Assembly (NCBI GenBank): GCA_049841275.1
Contig: JASGDN010000038.1
Coordinates: 33,172 to 97,171 of the forward strand
DNA: 64,000 bases
From: JASGDN01 sp049841275
Lineage (GTDB): Bacteria; Chloroflexota; Chloroflexia; Thermomicrobiales; UBA6265
Direction: 5' to 3'
Every line of letters starts with the position of its first letter. Positions within the stretch are counted from its first letter, which is position 1. Shown in pieces: positions 6,428 to 16,036 of this stretch. The position numbers and the translations under genes were made by a program. Below the pieces are notes generated by a model. That model did not search any database. It worked only from the letters and a program-made list of their open reading frames with translations, and was not told the origin of the DNA.

Positions 6428-9400
6428 TCATCGGTAGTTGTGGGAGTCCGGCGAGAGGGCGCGGATCTCGGCGAGGGAGCGCGGTCCATCGTCCTTATCG
6501 TCGTGCAGGCGCACGAGCTGGATGCGGTGTGGATCGACCTCGCGCGGGCGTGCCGGGTCGAGGTTGACCTCGTCGATTGGTGCATCGGCGCCGGTCGCAT
6601 GCTCCGTCGCGAACCGGCTCTCCTCGAGCGCGCGAAGATGCGTGGCGACGATGTTGATGTTGTGCTGGTCGCGTTGCAGGCGGCCCTCCACGATCAGCAG
6701 GGGGACGGACCGCACCTCGTAGCGTTGCCGCTCGTAGAGGTCGGGATAGATGACGACATTGACGACACCCGTTTCGTCCTCCAGCAAAAGGAAGGTGATG
6801 CCCTTTGCCGTGCCTGGACGCTGGCGGCAGACGATGAGTCCGGGGATCGTCACCGGCATCCCGTCCGGCATCGTTTCCAGTTCGGCGACGGTGGCCATCG
6901 TTTTGGGCAAGAGCTCCATCGGGTGCCAGTGCGAGTGGCCGATCAGGCGATACTGGTTCGACATCTGTTCCCAGGTCGTCATGCGCGGGAGGTCGACCAG
7001 ATCCTGCTCGGTGGGGATCGGCAGCGCGAGCTGGGTACCGCCCGTCTTCGTACGCTTCCGACCCTCGGTGAAGCCCCTTGGCTGGATGAAGAGCCCTGCC
7101 TGCCACAGCATCTCGCGCTGGCCGAGCCCGAAGTCGCATGCGCCGGCCAGGATCAGGTTCTCCACAGCATCCCGGCGCAGGGGAATCCGCCGCATGAGGT
7201 CGAGCAGCGAGCGATAGCGCCCGTGAAACAGGCGTTCCCGCGCGATGGCGATCGCCGTTTCCTCGGTGAGGCCTTTCACGAAGCGCAGGCCCATGCGCAC
7301 GCTGCGGTCGCCTTCCAGCGAGCAGTCGGAGAGGCTCTCGTTCACGTCCGGTTGCAACACGCGCAGGCCGTGACGGCGGGCGTCGTTGATGAGGACGTGT
7401 GGCGCGTAGAAGCCCATCGGCTGGTTGTTCAGGAGTGCGCAGAGGAACTCCGCCGGATACTTGAGGCGCAGCCAGCACGATTGGTAAGCAAGCAGGCCGA
7501 AGGCGGCAGCGTGGCTTTTCGGGAAGCCGTATTCGGCGAAGCCCGAGAGCTTCCGGAAGACTTCCGTCGTGACCTCCAGCGAGACGCCGCGCGCCGCCGC
7601 GCCCGCGAAGAAGTCGCCTCGCAGCTTCTCCATCTCCTCCGAGGAGCGCCGGCGTGTCATCGCGCGGCGAAGCCGGTCGGCCTGGCCGGCGGTGAATCCG
7701 GCCAGCCGTTCTGCCACCTGGACCACCTGCTCCTGATAGAGGATGACACCCAGTGTTTCCTTCAATATTGGTTCCAGCAGGGGATGGTCGTAGGTGGGGG
7801 CGAAGTCGGGATCGAGGCGGCGTTGCACGAACGGTGTCACCGCGCCGCCGACGATGGGGCCGGGACGGACGATGGCGACCTGCACTACGAGGTCTTCCAG
7901 TTTCTCCGGCTTCGTCTTGCGGATCATCTGGATCTGGGCGCGGCTCTCGATCTGGAAGACGCCGATGGTGTCGCCTGCGTGGATCATGCGGTAGACCTCG
8001 GGGACGTTGAAGGGGATACGCCCGAGATCGACCGGACCCTTGCCTCCGGCATCGATATGGTCGAGGCATTCCTCCACCAGCGAGAGCATGCCCAGCGCCA
8101 GGAAGTCGATCTTCACGAAGCCAGCGTCGTCGATCGAATCCTTGTCCCACTGGCAGAGATAGCGGTCCTCCATCGCAGCAGGTTGGATCGGCACCAGTTC
8201 GTTCAGCGGCGTGGAGGAGATGATCATGCCGCCGGAGTGCTGGGTGATGTGGCGGGGGAATCCGGCCAGCTGTTTCGCGATCTCGGTGAGGTGGCACCAG
8301 GGTGGCGCCGAGGCGCGGGCGGCGTATTCCGGCAGCCGGGCGAGTTCGTCTGCCAGGCTTCCCGCTCCGCGCGGTTCGCTCAGTCTGGAGATGCGGTCGA
8401 GGTCGTGGATGGGGATGCCCAGCGCCTTGCCGACATCACGGACGGCGCTGCGCAGGCGATAGGTGGAGAAGGCGCAGACCATCGCCGCACGTTCCGGGCC
8501 GTAGACCTGATGGATACGGGCGATGAGCTGTTCGCGGATTTCGCGCGGGAAGTCGATGTCGATATCCGGGATGGAGTTCAGTTCTTCGTTCAGGAAGCGG
8601 CCGACGTAGAGTTTGTGTTCGACCGGGTCGACAGCGGAGAGACCGATCAGGTAGCAGACGACGGAACTGACCGCCGAGCCCCGGCTGCGTCCGGGGCGCA
8701 GGAGCTGGCGCGATGGTGAGGTGACGCCGCCGCGCAGTTCGGCGCTGACTTCCTCCGCGATGTCGAGGATCTCGCGGTAGAGGAGGAAGAAGCCGGCAAG
8801 GCCGGTCCGGAAGATCATGCCCAGCTCGTCGTCCATGCGTTTCCTGGCCGTCTCGCGCAGGCTGTGTCCGGGTGGATAGCGCTTGCCGAACGCTTCGAGA
8901 CAGATCCGCCGGAGGTATTCCTCCTGCGATTCCTGGGTGCTGGTCTGGTGCTGGGGATAGCTGTAGCCGAGGTTCTTGGTGAGGTCGAACGCGGCGCAAC
9001 GCTCCGCGATCCAGGCGGTGGTCTCGATCGCTTCCGGATAGCGGCTCCAGATTGCGGCCATCTCCTCTGGTGCGTGCAAGTAGAACTCGGAATTCGCCCG
9101 CCGTTCGCGGTGACAGCCGTCGAGCGTGGTGCGGTGCTTGATGGCGACCAGCACATCCTGCAGGCGGTGCCTGTCGCGGACGTGGTAGTGGACGTTGCCG
9201 GTGGCGGCGTAGGCGACCCCGACCCGGCGGGCGAGGGCGACCAGCCGCTCGATGCGTGGGGTATCGCCGAAGACGAATTGCTGCTGCAGCTCGACCACGA
9301 CGTTATCGGGTCCGAACCACTCGACGTAACGGCGGAGCACGCCCTCCGCCTCGGCCATCATCCCGGCGTCGACAAGGCGGGCGAGCTGGCTGTTGCGGCA

Positions 9401-9790
9401 GCCGGTGAGCAGGATGATGCCTTCCGCGTAGTTCTGGAGCGGGGAGAACTGTTGGGGGATGACTGTGCTGGCGAGGGAGACGGGATTCGGCGGGCGTCCG
9501 TGGTGGTAGTCGGTGAGCAGGCGGCAGATGTTGCCATAGCCGGTCTTCGATTCGGCCAGCAGGGTGAGGTGCGATTCGTCGGCGAGGGTGATCTCGGTGC
9601 CAATAATCGCCTGAATACCGGCGTTCTTTGCGGCGTGGGCGAACTCCATCGCGCCGGAGAGGCCATCGTGATCGGTGATGGCGATGGCCCGGTAGCCGAG
9701 TTCCTCTGCGCGGCGCACCAGCTCTTCTGGCTGGGATGCGCCATCGAGGAAGGAATAGGCGGTGTGAAGGTGGAGTTCGGCGTACGTCAT
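6428..9790 (-). CDS. dnaE2: Error-prone DNA polymerase, C-family (DnaE2/ImuC type)
   Basis: This 1120-residue polymerase is related to the Pol III alpha subunit. The N-terminal PHP domain starts 'YAELHLHTAYSFLDGAS' and has 'AITDHDGLSG'. The catalytic palm motif 'IPDIDIDF' is near residue 405, and 'RGSAVSSVVCYLIG' is upstream of it. The OB-fold 'CRQRPGTAKGITFLLLEDE' near residue 990 and the short 'DSHNYR' end are characteristic of DnaE2 and lack the clamp/tau-binding tail of replicative DnaE1. DnaE2 performs mutagenic translesion synthesis, usually with ImuA and ImuB, but neither is adjacent. I use the ATG at 9788-9790 over a TTG four codons earlier. A LexA-like box overlaps its promoter, supporting SOS control. 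Confidence 0.9.
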   Translation of the reverse strand: MTYAELHLHTAYSFLDGASQPEELVRRAEELGYRAIAITDHDGLSGAMEFAHAAKNAGIQAIIGTEITLADESHLTLLAESKTGYGNICRLLTDYHHGRPPNPVSLASTVIPQQFSPLQNYAEGIILLTGCRNSQLARLVDAGMMAEAEGVLRRYVEWFGPDNVVVELQQQFVFGDTPRIERLVALARRVGVAYAATGNVHYHVRDRHRLQDVLVAIKHRTTLDGCHRERRANSEFYLHAPEEMAAIWSRYPEAIETTAWIAERCAAFDLTKNLGYSYPQHQTSTQESQEEYLRRICLEAFGKRYPPGHSLRETARKRMDDELGMIFRTGLAGFFLLYREILDIAEEVSAELRGGVTSPSRQLLRPGRSRGSAVSSVVCYLIGLSAVDPVEHKLYVGRFLNEELNSIPDIDIDFPREIREQLIARIHQVYGPERAAMVCAFSTYRLRSAVRDVGKALGIPIHDLDRISRLSEPRGAGSLADELARLPEYAARASAPPWCHLTEIAKQLAGFPRHITQHSGGMIISSTPLNELVPIQPAAMEDRYLCQWDKDSIDDAGFVKIDFLALGMLSLVEECLDHIDAGGKGPVDLGRIPFNVPEVYRMIHAGDTIGVFQIESRAQIQMIRKTKPEKLEDLVVQVAIVRPGPIVGGAVTPFVQRRLDPDFAPTYDHPLLEPILKETLGVILYQEQVVQVAERLAGFTAGQADRLRRAMTRRRSSEEMEKLRGDFFAGAAARGVSLEVTTEVFRKLSGFAEYGFPKSHAAAFGLLAYQSCWLRLKYPAEFLCALLNNQPMGFYAPHVLINDARRHGLRVLQPDVNESLSDCSLEGDRSVRMGLRFVKGLTEETAIAIARERLFHGRYRSLLDLMRRIPLRRDAVENLILAGACDFGLGQREMLWQAGLFIQPRGFTEGRKRTKTGGTQLALPIPTEQDLVDLPRMTTWEQMSNQYRLIGHSHWHPMELLPKTMATVAELETMPDGMPVTIPGLIVCRQRPGTAKGITFLLLEDETGVVNVVIYPDLYERQRYEVRSVPLLIVEGRLQRDQHNINIVATHLRALEESRFATEHATGADAPIDEVNLDPARPREVDPHRIQLVRLHDDKDDGPRSLAEIRALSPDSHNYR

Positions 9791-9898
9791 GGTCTGGTGC
9801 AATGCCGGGATGCTGCCGTCCGTGCCTCGTATCGTCCGGTCATGGACCGCCTCCCGATCCGTGTCGCGGGGCGCTCGGCCCCATGCGATTTCTGATTA

Positions 9899-9928
9899 GA
9901 TCATATGTTCTTATTTTTCGAGGGGCAA
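9899..9928 (-). promoter_or_regulatory. dnaE2 promoter with LexA-like (SOS) box
   Basis: The sequence GATCATATGTTC (9899-9910) differs by one base from the perfect Gram-positive/actinobacterial LexA core GAACATATGTTC. On the minus strand it overlaps TATGAT (9900-9905), the -10 of a promoter whose -35 is TTGCCC (9923-9928), 17 bases away. dnaE2 starts 109 bases downstream. LexA binding here is inferred from the consensus of other phyla. Confidence 0.55.
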
Positions 9929-10079
9929 GATGTGTCATCGAGACACGGAATGACATCGCGATTCGGAGGTCGCCGGGCAGGAAACGTGCGATGACCGGGC
10001 TCTGATACACTCCGGTCGCAATTGCGCCGGACCCGATTTCCCGTTGCCCGTATGCCAGATGTGACAGGACAGAGACCCG

Positions 10080-10709
10080 ATGACCGACGACATCGATGCC
10101 GCATCTTCTCGCCCGCAGAACGATATGCCGCCGATCGAGGCACTGAAGCGGCTGATGGAGGGCAATACCCGCTATGTCGCTGGCACGACCACGCCGATCA
10201 ACCTCTCTGCCGAACGGGCCGCTGCCGTGGTGGAACATGCGCCGATCGCTGCCATCCTCGGGTGTGCCGATGCTCGCGTGGCAGCCGAACTGATCTTCGA
10301 TCAGGGACCGGGCGATCTCTTCATGGTCCGTGTGGCGGGGAATTTCCTCAGCGATTACGGGCTGGCGAGCATCGAATATGCCGTGGAGTTCCTCGACGTA
10401 CCGCTCGTGATGGTTCTCGGCCATACCATGTGTGGGGCGGTCACCAGCGCCGTGCGCGTCGTGGAGGAAGGCATCGCCCTGCCGGGTCGCCTGCCCGTGC
10501 TGATCGACGCGATCGAACCCGCGGTCTACACCGCCCGGTTGGGCAACCCGGAGAACCTGCTCGATGCCGCGATCGAGGAGAATGTGCGTCGCCAGATGAA
10601 CCGGCTCTCGATGATCTCGCCGATCATCAACGTGGCGGTCGCAGCTGGCAAGGTGATGATTGCTGGCGGCATCTACGACATCGCCACTGGCGAGGTGCGG
10701 CTCATCTAG
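10080..10709 (+). CDS. Beta-class carbonic anhydrase
   Basis: This 209-residue cytosolic zinc enzyme interconverts CO2 and bicarbonate. The Zn ligands and catalytic dyad of the beta class are visible: Cys in 'ILGCADARV' (with Asp and Arg two and four residues later, near residue 60) and His-x-x-Cys in 'VLGHTMCGA' (near residue 115). 'VRVAGNF' and the final 'AGGIYDIATGEVRLI' complete the family pattern, which is close to bacterial can/cynT types. The ATG at 10080 follows a weak ribosome site (GACAGAGACCCG). It is monocistronic and divergent from dnaE2. Likely roles are bicarbonate supply for carboxylases and pH balance. Confidence 0.9.
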   Translation: MTDDIDAASSRPQNDMPPIEALKRLMEGNTRYVAGTTTPINLSAERAAAVVEHAPIAAILGCADARVAAELIFDQGPGDLFMVRVAGNFLSDYGLASIEYAVEFLDVPLVMVLGHTMCGAVTSAVRVVEEGIALPGRLPVLIDAIEPAVYTARLGNPENLLDAAIEENVRRQMNRLSMISPIINVAVAAGKVMIAGGIYDIATGEVRLI

Positions 10710-10944
10710 GCGCAGGATTCGGAATGGTCGCCGGGGATCGGGTCCGCATACCTGCAGCTGCGGCTCCTTGTAATTGCGGACGGTAGCCGCTTCTTGGTGC
10801 GTGGACCCCGTCCGGTCAGTCCGCCAGGTTTGGCCGTTGTGACCATCGCCGATGGGCGTTCTGCCCATATCCGCTCGAACGCCGATCGCCGACAATCCCG
10901 TCGATGGTGTGGCGCCGTAATACGGCGGGATGGGGAGCGTGACG

Positions 10945-11607
10945 ATGGAGTGGATGCCTGCTGCGATGACCGGGTTGGCGATCGGGTTCGCTTTCACCGC
11001 TGTGCCGGGACCGGTGACAACAGAAGCGACGCGCCGCTCGGTGCAGGGCGGGTTCTGGCCGGGCTTCCTGGTGAACGCCGGATCGCTGGTCGGGGATGTC
11101 GTCTGGGCTGTACTCGGGCTCTCCGGCGCGGCAGTGCTGCTCCGGCACGATGCCTTCGCCGTCATGCTCGGGCTGATCGGCGTCGGCTTCCTCTTCTCGC
11201 TGGCGAGGGATGCCATACGCGCCTTCTGCGAACCCTTGCCCGGCAAGGACGACGGGCCGATCTCCCAGGGAAACGCGCTGAAGGTCGGAGCAGTCTTCTC
11301 GCTGGCGAATCCCGCCGGCATCGCGTTCTGGTCGGGGGTCGGCACGGGCATGCTGGCCGGGCTGGGTGACGCCTCGTTCGCAACCATCGTTATCCTGATC
11401 GTCGCCTACCTCGTTGCCGGAATGCTGCTGGGGAGCACATTCGTGGCGATCGCCGTGTTGGGCGGGCGGTTGCTGGGTGAGCGGATCATGCGTTGGGTCG
11501 ATCTGGTCTCCGGGATCGCGCTCGGCTACTTTGGCGTTCGTCTCCTCTGGACGACAGTGAGGCGAGCCCACGGCTGGCTGCGGCCGGTGGTGCGGGCGGT
11601 CATCTGA
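10945..11607 (+). CDS. LysE/RhtB-family small-molecule exporter
   Basis: This 220-residue inner-membrane protein has about six hydrophobic segments. The LysE-family signature 'TAVPGPVTTEATRRSVQGG' lies in the first loop near residues 18-36, and 'SLANPAGIAFWSG' in the second half corresponds to the conserved N-P-x motif. Family members export amino acids or related metabolites by proton exchange. The substrate is unknown. The ATG at 10945 has GGGGAG eight bases upstream; an ATG 15 bases earlier is less well placed. The gene stands alone between carbonic anhydrase and the Vps62-like gene. Confidence 0.84.
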   Translation: MEWMPAAMTGLAIGFAFTAVPGPVTTEATRRSVQGGFWPGFLVNAGSLVGDVVWAVLGLSGAAVLLRHDAFAVMLGLIGVGFLFSLARDAIRAFCEPLPGKDDGPISQGNALKVGAVFSLANPAGIAFWSGVGTGMLAGLGDASFATIVILIVAYLVAGMLLGSTFVAIAVLGGRLLGERIMRWVDLVSGIALGYFGVRLLWTTVRRAHGWLRPVVRAVI

Positions 11608-11763
11608 TTCGCGCGATGATATCGGTTCCGGCATGCTGTTCGCCTATACTCCCTGAGGAGGGGACGGGCGGATAGCCCATATTTCCCATCGCGATCGTCG
11701 AATCGACAGGCTTGTGTCGTGGAGCCCGGCTGCGGCTGGGATTGGTGGAGGAGACAGGCGGTG

Positions 11764-13809
11764 ATGCCGGTGTTCGATGGGGGCAACGCGTCTGCCGGGA
11801 CGCGTCGGCGTGTATTCCCGGTCTGGCAGGCGATCGTTGCCGCAATGGCCCTGCTGCTGGCGTTTGGGCACGTTGCCGACGGGGCCGCCCAGTCGGCCAC
11901 CGCAGTGGCGACACCGGGAACTCCGGGCGTGGGTGGGACGCCAGTGGCAGGTGGTGCGGCGACGCCGGCGGCATCGCAGGCCGCCTCGCCGGACCAGCAG
12001 TTGATCGAGATGTACGCGCCGATTGTTGCGCTCAAGAACAAGACCTCGATGTGCGACACCAAGGGGGAGTCCTATTTTCCGGTGCCGGTCGAGGCCGTCC
12101 TCGGCGACCCGACGGTCGTCCTCAAGCGGGCGACCACCTCGTCGTCGAAGACAGATCCCGTGATCGCCACGGCGCCCACTGCCAAGGATCTCTTCGCGAA
12201 GGGCAGCGACTACTATCTCGACCTGCCCGGCGATCCCCGCCATCCCGGCTGTTCCTATGTGACGTGGTTCGCCGAGCGCAAGGACGCGTTCACGCCGACC
12301 ACCTACGCGCATATCATCGCCGATGGCGCTCACCAGCTTGTCATCCAGTACTGGTTCTATTACGTCTTCAACGACTTCAACAACAAGCACGAGTCCGACT
12401 GGGAGATGATGCAGGTCAGCTTCGACGTCGGCACGGTCGAGCAGGCGCTCGTCACGGAGCCGGTGCAGGTGGCGTTCGCCCAGCATGGCGGCGGCGAGAA
12501 GGCGGCGTGGACGGCTTCCAAGCTCCAGCGGCAAGGAACGCACCCCATCGTCTATCCGGCATCCGGATCGCATGCCAGCCAGTATGGAAGCGCGACCTGG
12601 CTGGCGTGGGGAGAGAACAGCACCGGATTCGGCTGCGACATCACCACCGGGCCGTCGACGCTCGTTCCGTTGACGCCGGTGTTGCTGCCCGACAAGGTGT
12701 CCGATCCCGACAGCCCGTTTGCCTGGCTGACCTATGACGGGCATTGGGGCGAACGCAAGAGCGGGCAATACAACGGCCCCACTGGGCCGAACACGAAGCG
12801 GTCCTGGAAGAGTCCTTTCCTCTGGGAAGCGGGACTCCGCGATTCCAGCCTCGAAGTCCCTGGTTCGAAGACGTTCGGGCCGGCGCCGACCGGCGTGTTC
12901 TGCACGCTGTCGGCGGACGGGTCGTCGCTCTTCACTCGGCTCGGTGAGAACATGCCCCTCCTGGGTGCGACGGCAGTAGCGATCATTGCCATCGTTGGCG
13001 TGCTGTTGCGCTATAGCTGGGGGCTGGTGCAACTTGCGGCCCGCGTCTACCGGCGGCGGTGGCGCACCTTCGCGGCGATCGGTGTCATGCTCATCCCGAT
13101 CGGCATCGTCTTCAACGGCTTCCAGTACCTGCTTGGGCATTATCCGCCCGGCAGCCTGATGATCGCGTTGATGGACAAGAGTCCGGGCTCGTACTTCGCG
13201 ATGGCATTACTTGTCGGCATCGTCCAGCACCTTGTGAGCCTGGTGGTGGTCGGGCCTGCGGTGATCGAGACCTACGGCGAGATGGAGCAGCAGGAGCGGC
13301 TTTCACCGGCCGCCGCCTATCAGCGGGTGATCCGGCAATTCCGGGGATTGGTCCTGCCGGTGCTGAAGGCATCTGCGATCGTGGTCGTCCTTGCGCTGAC
13401 CGTGGTCGGGATTCCCGTGGCGGTCTGGTTGGTCGTGCGCTGGCTGTTCATTCCTCAGGCCGTCATTCTCGATGGACAGCGTGGAGACGCCGCGCGCGAT
13501 GCCAGCGCGCGCAGTGTGCGGGGACGCTGGCTGGAGACGGCGCTGAAAGTAGTGCTCCTGACCGTGATCGGCGCCACGCCGGGGGCGATCGTCGGGCTGG
13601 CCCTGCTGATCCTTGGCGGCGCGGGCGTGCAGACAACCAATGTCGTGAGCAGCCTGATCTATGCGGTGGCGCTGCCGTTCTCGATCCTGGGGCTGACGAT
13701 CCTCTACCGTCAGCATCAGGGTCGGGCGATCACGCCGACGGCCTACGACGACCGGAATGCGAACAAGGCGGTCCCGAACGAGTTCCCGGCCGTATCGCCG
13801 GCATCGTGA
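11764..13809 (+). CDS. Vps62-like (DUF946-type) extracellular domain protein with membrane module
   Basis: This 681-residue protein has two clear halves. After an N-terminal hydrophobic segment (about residues 20-40) and a Gly/Ala/Thr-Pro linker, residues about 80-390 resemble the Vps62/DUF946 family: 'YAPIVALKNKTSMCDTKGE', 'IQYWFYYVFNDFNNKHESDW', 'YPASGSHASQYG' and 'TYDGHWGER'. Residues about 400-665 hold five or six membrane helices with cytosolic basic loops ('RYSWGLVQLAARVYRRRW'). The Vps62 fold is widespread in fungi, plants and bacteria but has no settled function. GGAGGAG precedes the ATG at 11764. A membrane-tethered extracellular domain is my inference. The fusion to a multi-helix membrane domain is uncommon. 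Confidence 0.72.
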   Translation: MPVFDGGNASAGTRRRVFPVWQAIVAAMALLLAFGHVADGAAQSATAVATPGTPGVGGTPVAGGAATPAASQAASPDQQLIEMYAPIVALKNKTSMCDTKGESYFPVPVEAVLGDPTVVLKRATTSSSKTDPVIATAPTAKDLFAKGSDYYLDLPGDPRHPGCSYVTWFAERKDAFTPTTYAHIIADGAHQLVIQYWFYYVFNDFNNKHESDWEMMQVSFDVGTVEQALVTEPVQVAFAQHGGGEKAAWTASKLQRQGTHPIVYPASGSHASQYGSATWLAWGENSTGFGCDITTGPSTLVPLTPVLLPDKVSDPDSPFAWLTYDGHWGERKSGQYNGPTGPNTKRSWKSPFLWEAGLRDSSLEVPGSKTFGPAPTGVFCTLSADGSSLFTRLGENMPLLGATAVAIIAIVGVLLRYSWGLVQLAARVYRRRWRTFAAIGVMLIPIGIVFNGFQYLLGHYPPGSLMIALMDKSPGSYFAMALLVGIVQHLVSLVVVGPAVIETYGEMEQQERLSPAAAYQRVIRQFRGLVLPVLKASAIVVVLALTVVGIPVAVWLVVRWLFIPQAVILDGQRGDAARDASARSVRGRWLETALKVVLLTVIGATPGAIVGLALLILGGAGVQTTNVVSSLIYAVALPFSILGLTILYRQHQGRAITPTAYDDRNANKAVPNEFPAVSPAS

Positions 13810-13973
13810 GGCATCCGGGCATGGTGTCACGCGGTTGATACGCAATTCGCTGGCGGGAACGGCGGATCGTAACGACTTCGTTATGCTGCGCGTGGCATGT
13901 TGGCGGTAGTGCACAGGAGATGGTGGGCAACGGCGCTCATCGTCTCCTGTGCCGTCCGGCTGGAGCTACCGCC

Positions 13974-15880
13974 ATGATTGACCTCGCGAGCCAGGACTCG
14001 CTCGTGACCACCTACGACGATCTGATCGAGCAGCTGACGACGCTCGACGCCGATCTCACGGCCACGGTCGAGCAGGCTGGGCCACTTCTCGACCTGGTTC
14101 ATCCCCGTTTCCGCCGTAGTGCGGCCAACATGCTGCAATACCTCGCATTGCGCGAGCGCGACATCCGCCAGTTGCAGATCGCACTGCCGATCTTGGGCTT
14201 TCCTCGCTCGGGCGGGCCGAAGCGCACGTTCAGGACAGCGTCCGTGCCGTGATCGGTGTGCTGCACGCGCTGGCCGGCCGTGAATGGACGCCGCCCTCGT
14301 CAATGGCAGGGTCAGGTGACGAGCCCGTCTCGCTGCTGGAGGGGCAGGCGCTCCTGGAGGAGCATACCGAGGCGTTGCTCGGTCCAGGTTCCTCGACGCG
14401 GGAGGCCAGGATCATGGTCACGTCCGCGACCGATCTCGCCGACGATGTCGACCAGCTTGCCGCGATGCTCGATGCCGGCATGAATATCCTGCGTATCAAC
14501 TGTGCGCACGACAGCGCCCCGGTCTGGGCGCAGATGATCGAGAGCCTGCGCGCTGCCCAGGAGCGGTCCGGGCGTGATTGTCGCATCATCATGGACCTCG
14601 CCGGGCCGAAACTCCGGACCGGCCCGGTGGTTGGCAAGGTGCCGGTCATCAAGTGGCGCCCCCAGCGCGATGCCTTCGGGCACATTGTCGCTCCGGCCCG
14701 CATCTGGCTGGCGCCAGAAGGCGTGCCTGCACCGGCTACCGCCGCGGCGACGTTGCCGATGCCAAAATCCTGGCTGGAGAGCCTCCACCACGGCGACCAT
14801 ATCCGGTTCGTCGATACGCGCAAGTCCATGCGCCATCTGACCGTTTTCGCGGAGGAAGGGGAGGGTTGGTGGGCGACATCGCTGCAGACGAGCTATGTTG
14901 CACCGAGCACCGAGCTGGAAGTACGCGAGCGCCACGGACAGGCCGCCAGGGTGGGAGAGTTCCCGCGGACAGCCGGTTTCCTCACGCTCCACACCGGGGA
15001 CTGCCTGGTCGTTACGCGGTCGCTGGAACCGGGCGCTTCCGCGCAGGAGGCGGAGGACGGATCGCTGGTTCCGGCTCGGATCGGCTGCACGCTGCCGGAG
15101 GTCTTCGACACGGTGAAGCCGGCCGAGCGCATTCTCTTCGACGATGGCAAGATCGAGGGCGTGATTCGCGAGGCGTATGCCGACGCGATGACGGTCGAGA
15201 TCACCCGCGCCCGCGATGGCGGATCCCGCCTGCGTGGGGAGAAGAGCATCAATCTTCCCGATACGGACCTGGCGCTCTCCGCATTGACCGCGAAGGATCT
15301 GGACGACCTCCCATTCGTGGTCGAGCATGCCAACATGATCGACTTCTCGTTCGTCAGTCATGCCAGCGATGTGGCGACATTGCAGAGTCGTCTGACGGAT
15401 CTTGGAGGGAAACGGCCGGGCATCGTCCTCAAGATCGAGACGCGGCGTGCCTTCGAGCGCTTGCCGGAGATCGTGCTCGCCGCCATGCGCGAGGAGACTG
15501 CCGGCATCATGATCGCGCGTGGCGACCTTGCGGTAGAGGTGGGCTGGGAGCGGCTCGCAGAGATCCAGGAGGAGATCCTCTGGCTGGCGGAAGCCGCGCA
15601 CCTGCCCGTGATCTGGGCGACCCAGGTCCTGGAATCGCTCGCACAGACCGGCCTGCCATCCCGTTCCGAGATCACCGACGCCGCGATGGGTGAGCGTGCC
15701 GAGTGCGTGATGCTGAACAAGGGACCGCACATCGTCGAGGCAATCGATGTGCTGGACAGCATCCTCACCCGGATGGAGAGCCACCAGAGCAAGAAGCGGG
15801 CGTTATCGCGCCGGCTTCGCTCCTGGAGCGCCGACGCCGCGAAGTCGGGTGTAGTGGGTGGCCACGTTCCGGTTGCCTGA
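13974..15880 (+). pseudogene. Pyruvate kinase-like gene disrupted by a -1 frameshift
   Basis: This is a pyruvate kinase-family barrel protein with an extra N-terminal helical region. The first 93 codons (from ATG 13974) end out of frame at a TGA at 14250. The homologous reading continues in another frame from about 14201 to 15880. Joining the frames at 14196-14201 requires one added base and restores a coherent helix ('SSLGRAEAH'). Barrel motifs are present: 'RINCAHD', 'MDLAGPKLRTGP', 'DGKIEGVI', 'VLKIETRRAFERLPEI', 'MIARGDLAVEVGWERLAEIQ' and 'PSRSEITDAAMGERAECVML'. The usual C-terminal allosteric domain is absent, so this is a pyruvate kinase-like paralogue, not a textbook enzyme. The lesion may be real decay or a sequence error. 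Confidence 0.75.
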
Positions 15881-15897
15881 TTGCCCGGCCTGGACGG

Positions 15898-15934
15898 GAA
15901 AGCGGAGGTTCCGGTTGCAGGAACCTCCGCTTTC
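15898..15934. terminator. Hairpin terminator after the pyruvate kinase-like gene
   Basis: Perfect 15-bp stem (GAAAGCGGAGGTTCC with 15920-15934) and a seven-base loop, 17 bases after the stop codon. The GC-rich stem is closed by an A/T-rich base pair set and followed by CTGTTG, not a clean U-tract. Confidence 0.7.
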
Positions 15935-16036
15935 CTGTTGACGCCCGAACGGCGCAAGCGACGAGAAGCGCCGATCGATGCAGCCTGCCAGAATCGGCTG
16001 GACGATCGATCGCTGCTATGCGTGAAGGGCTTTCCG

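Noticed and set aside
6374..8719. A 781-codon open frame antisense to dnaE2
   Set aside because: It lies entirely opposite a clearly real polymerase gene, has no ribosome site and no recognisable domain. Such antisense frames are common in GC-rich genes.
10757..10790. GCGGCT...AGCCGC pairing after the carbonic anhydrase gene
   Set aside because: Only six base pairs with a 19-base loop and no U-tract; too weak to call a terminator.
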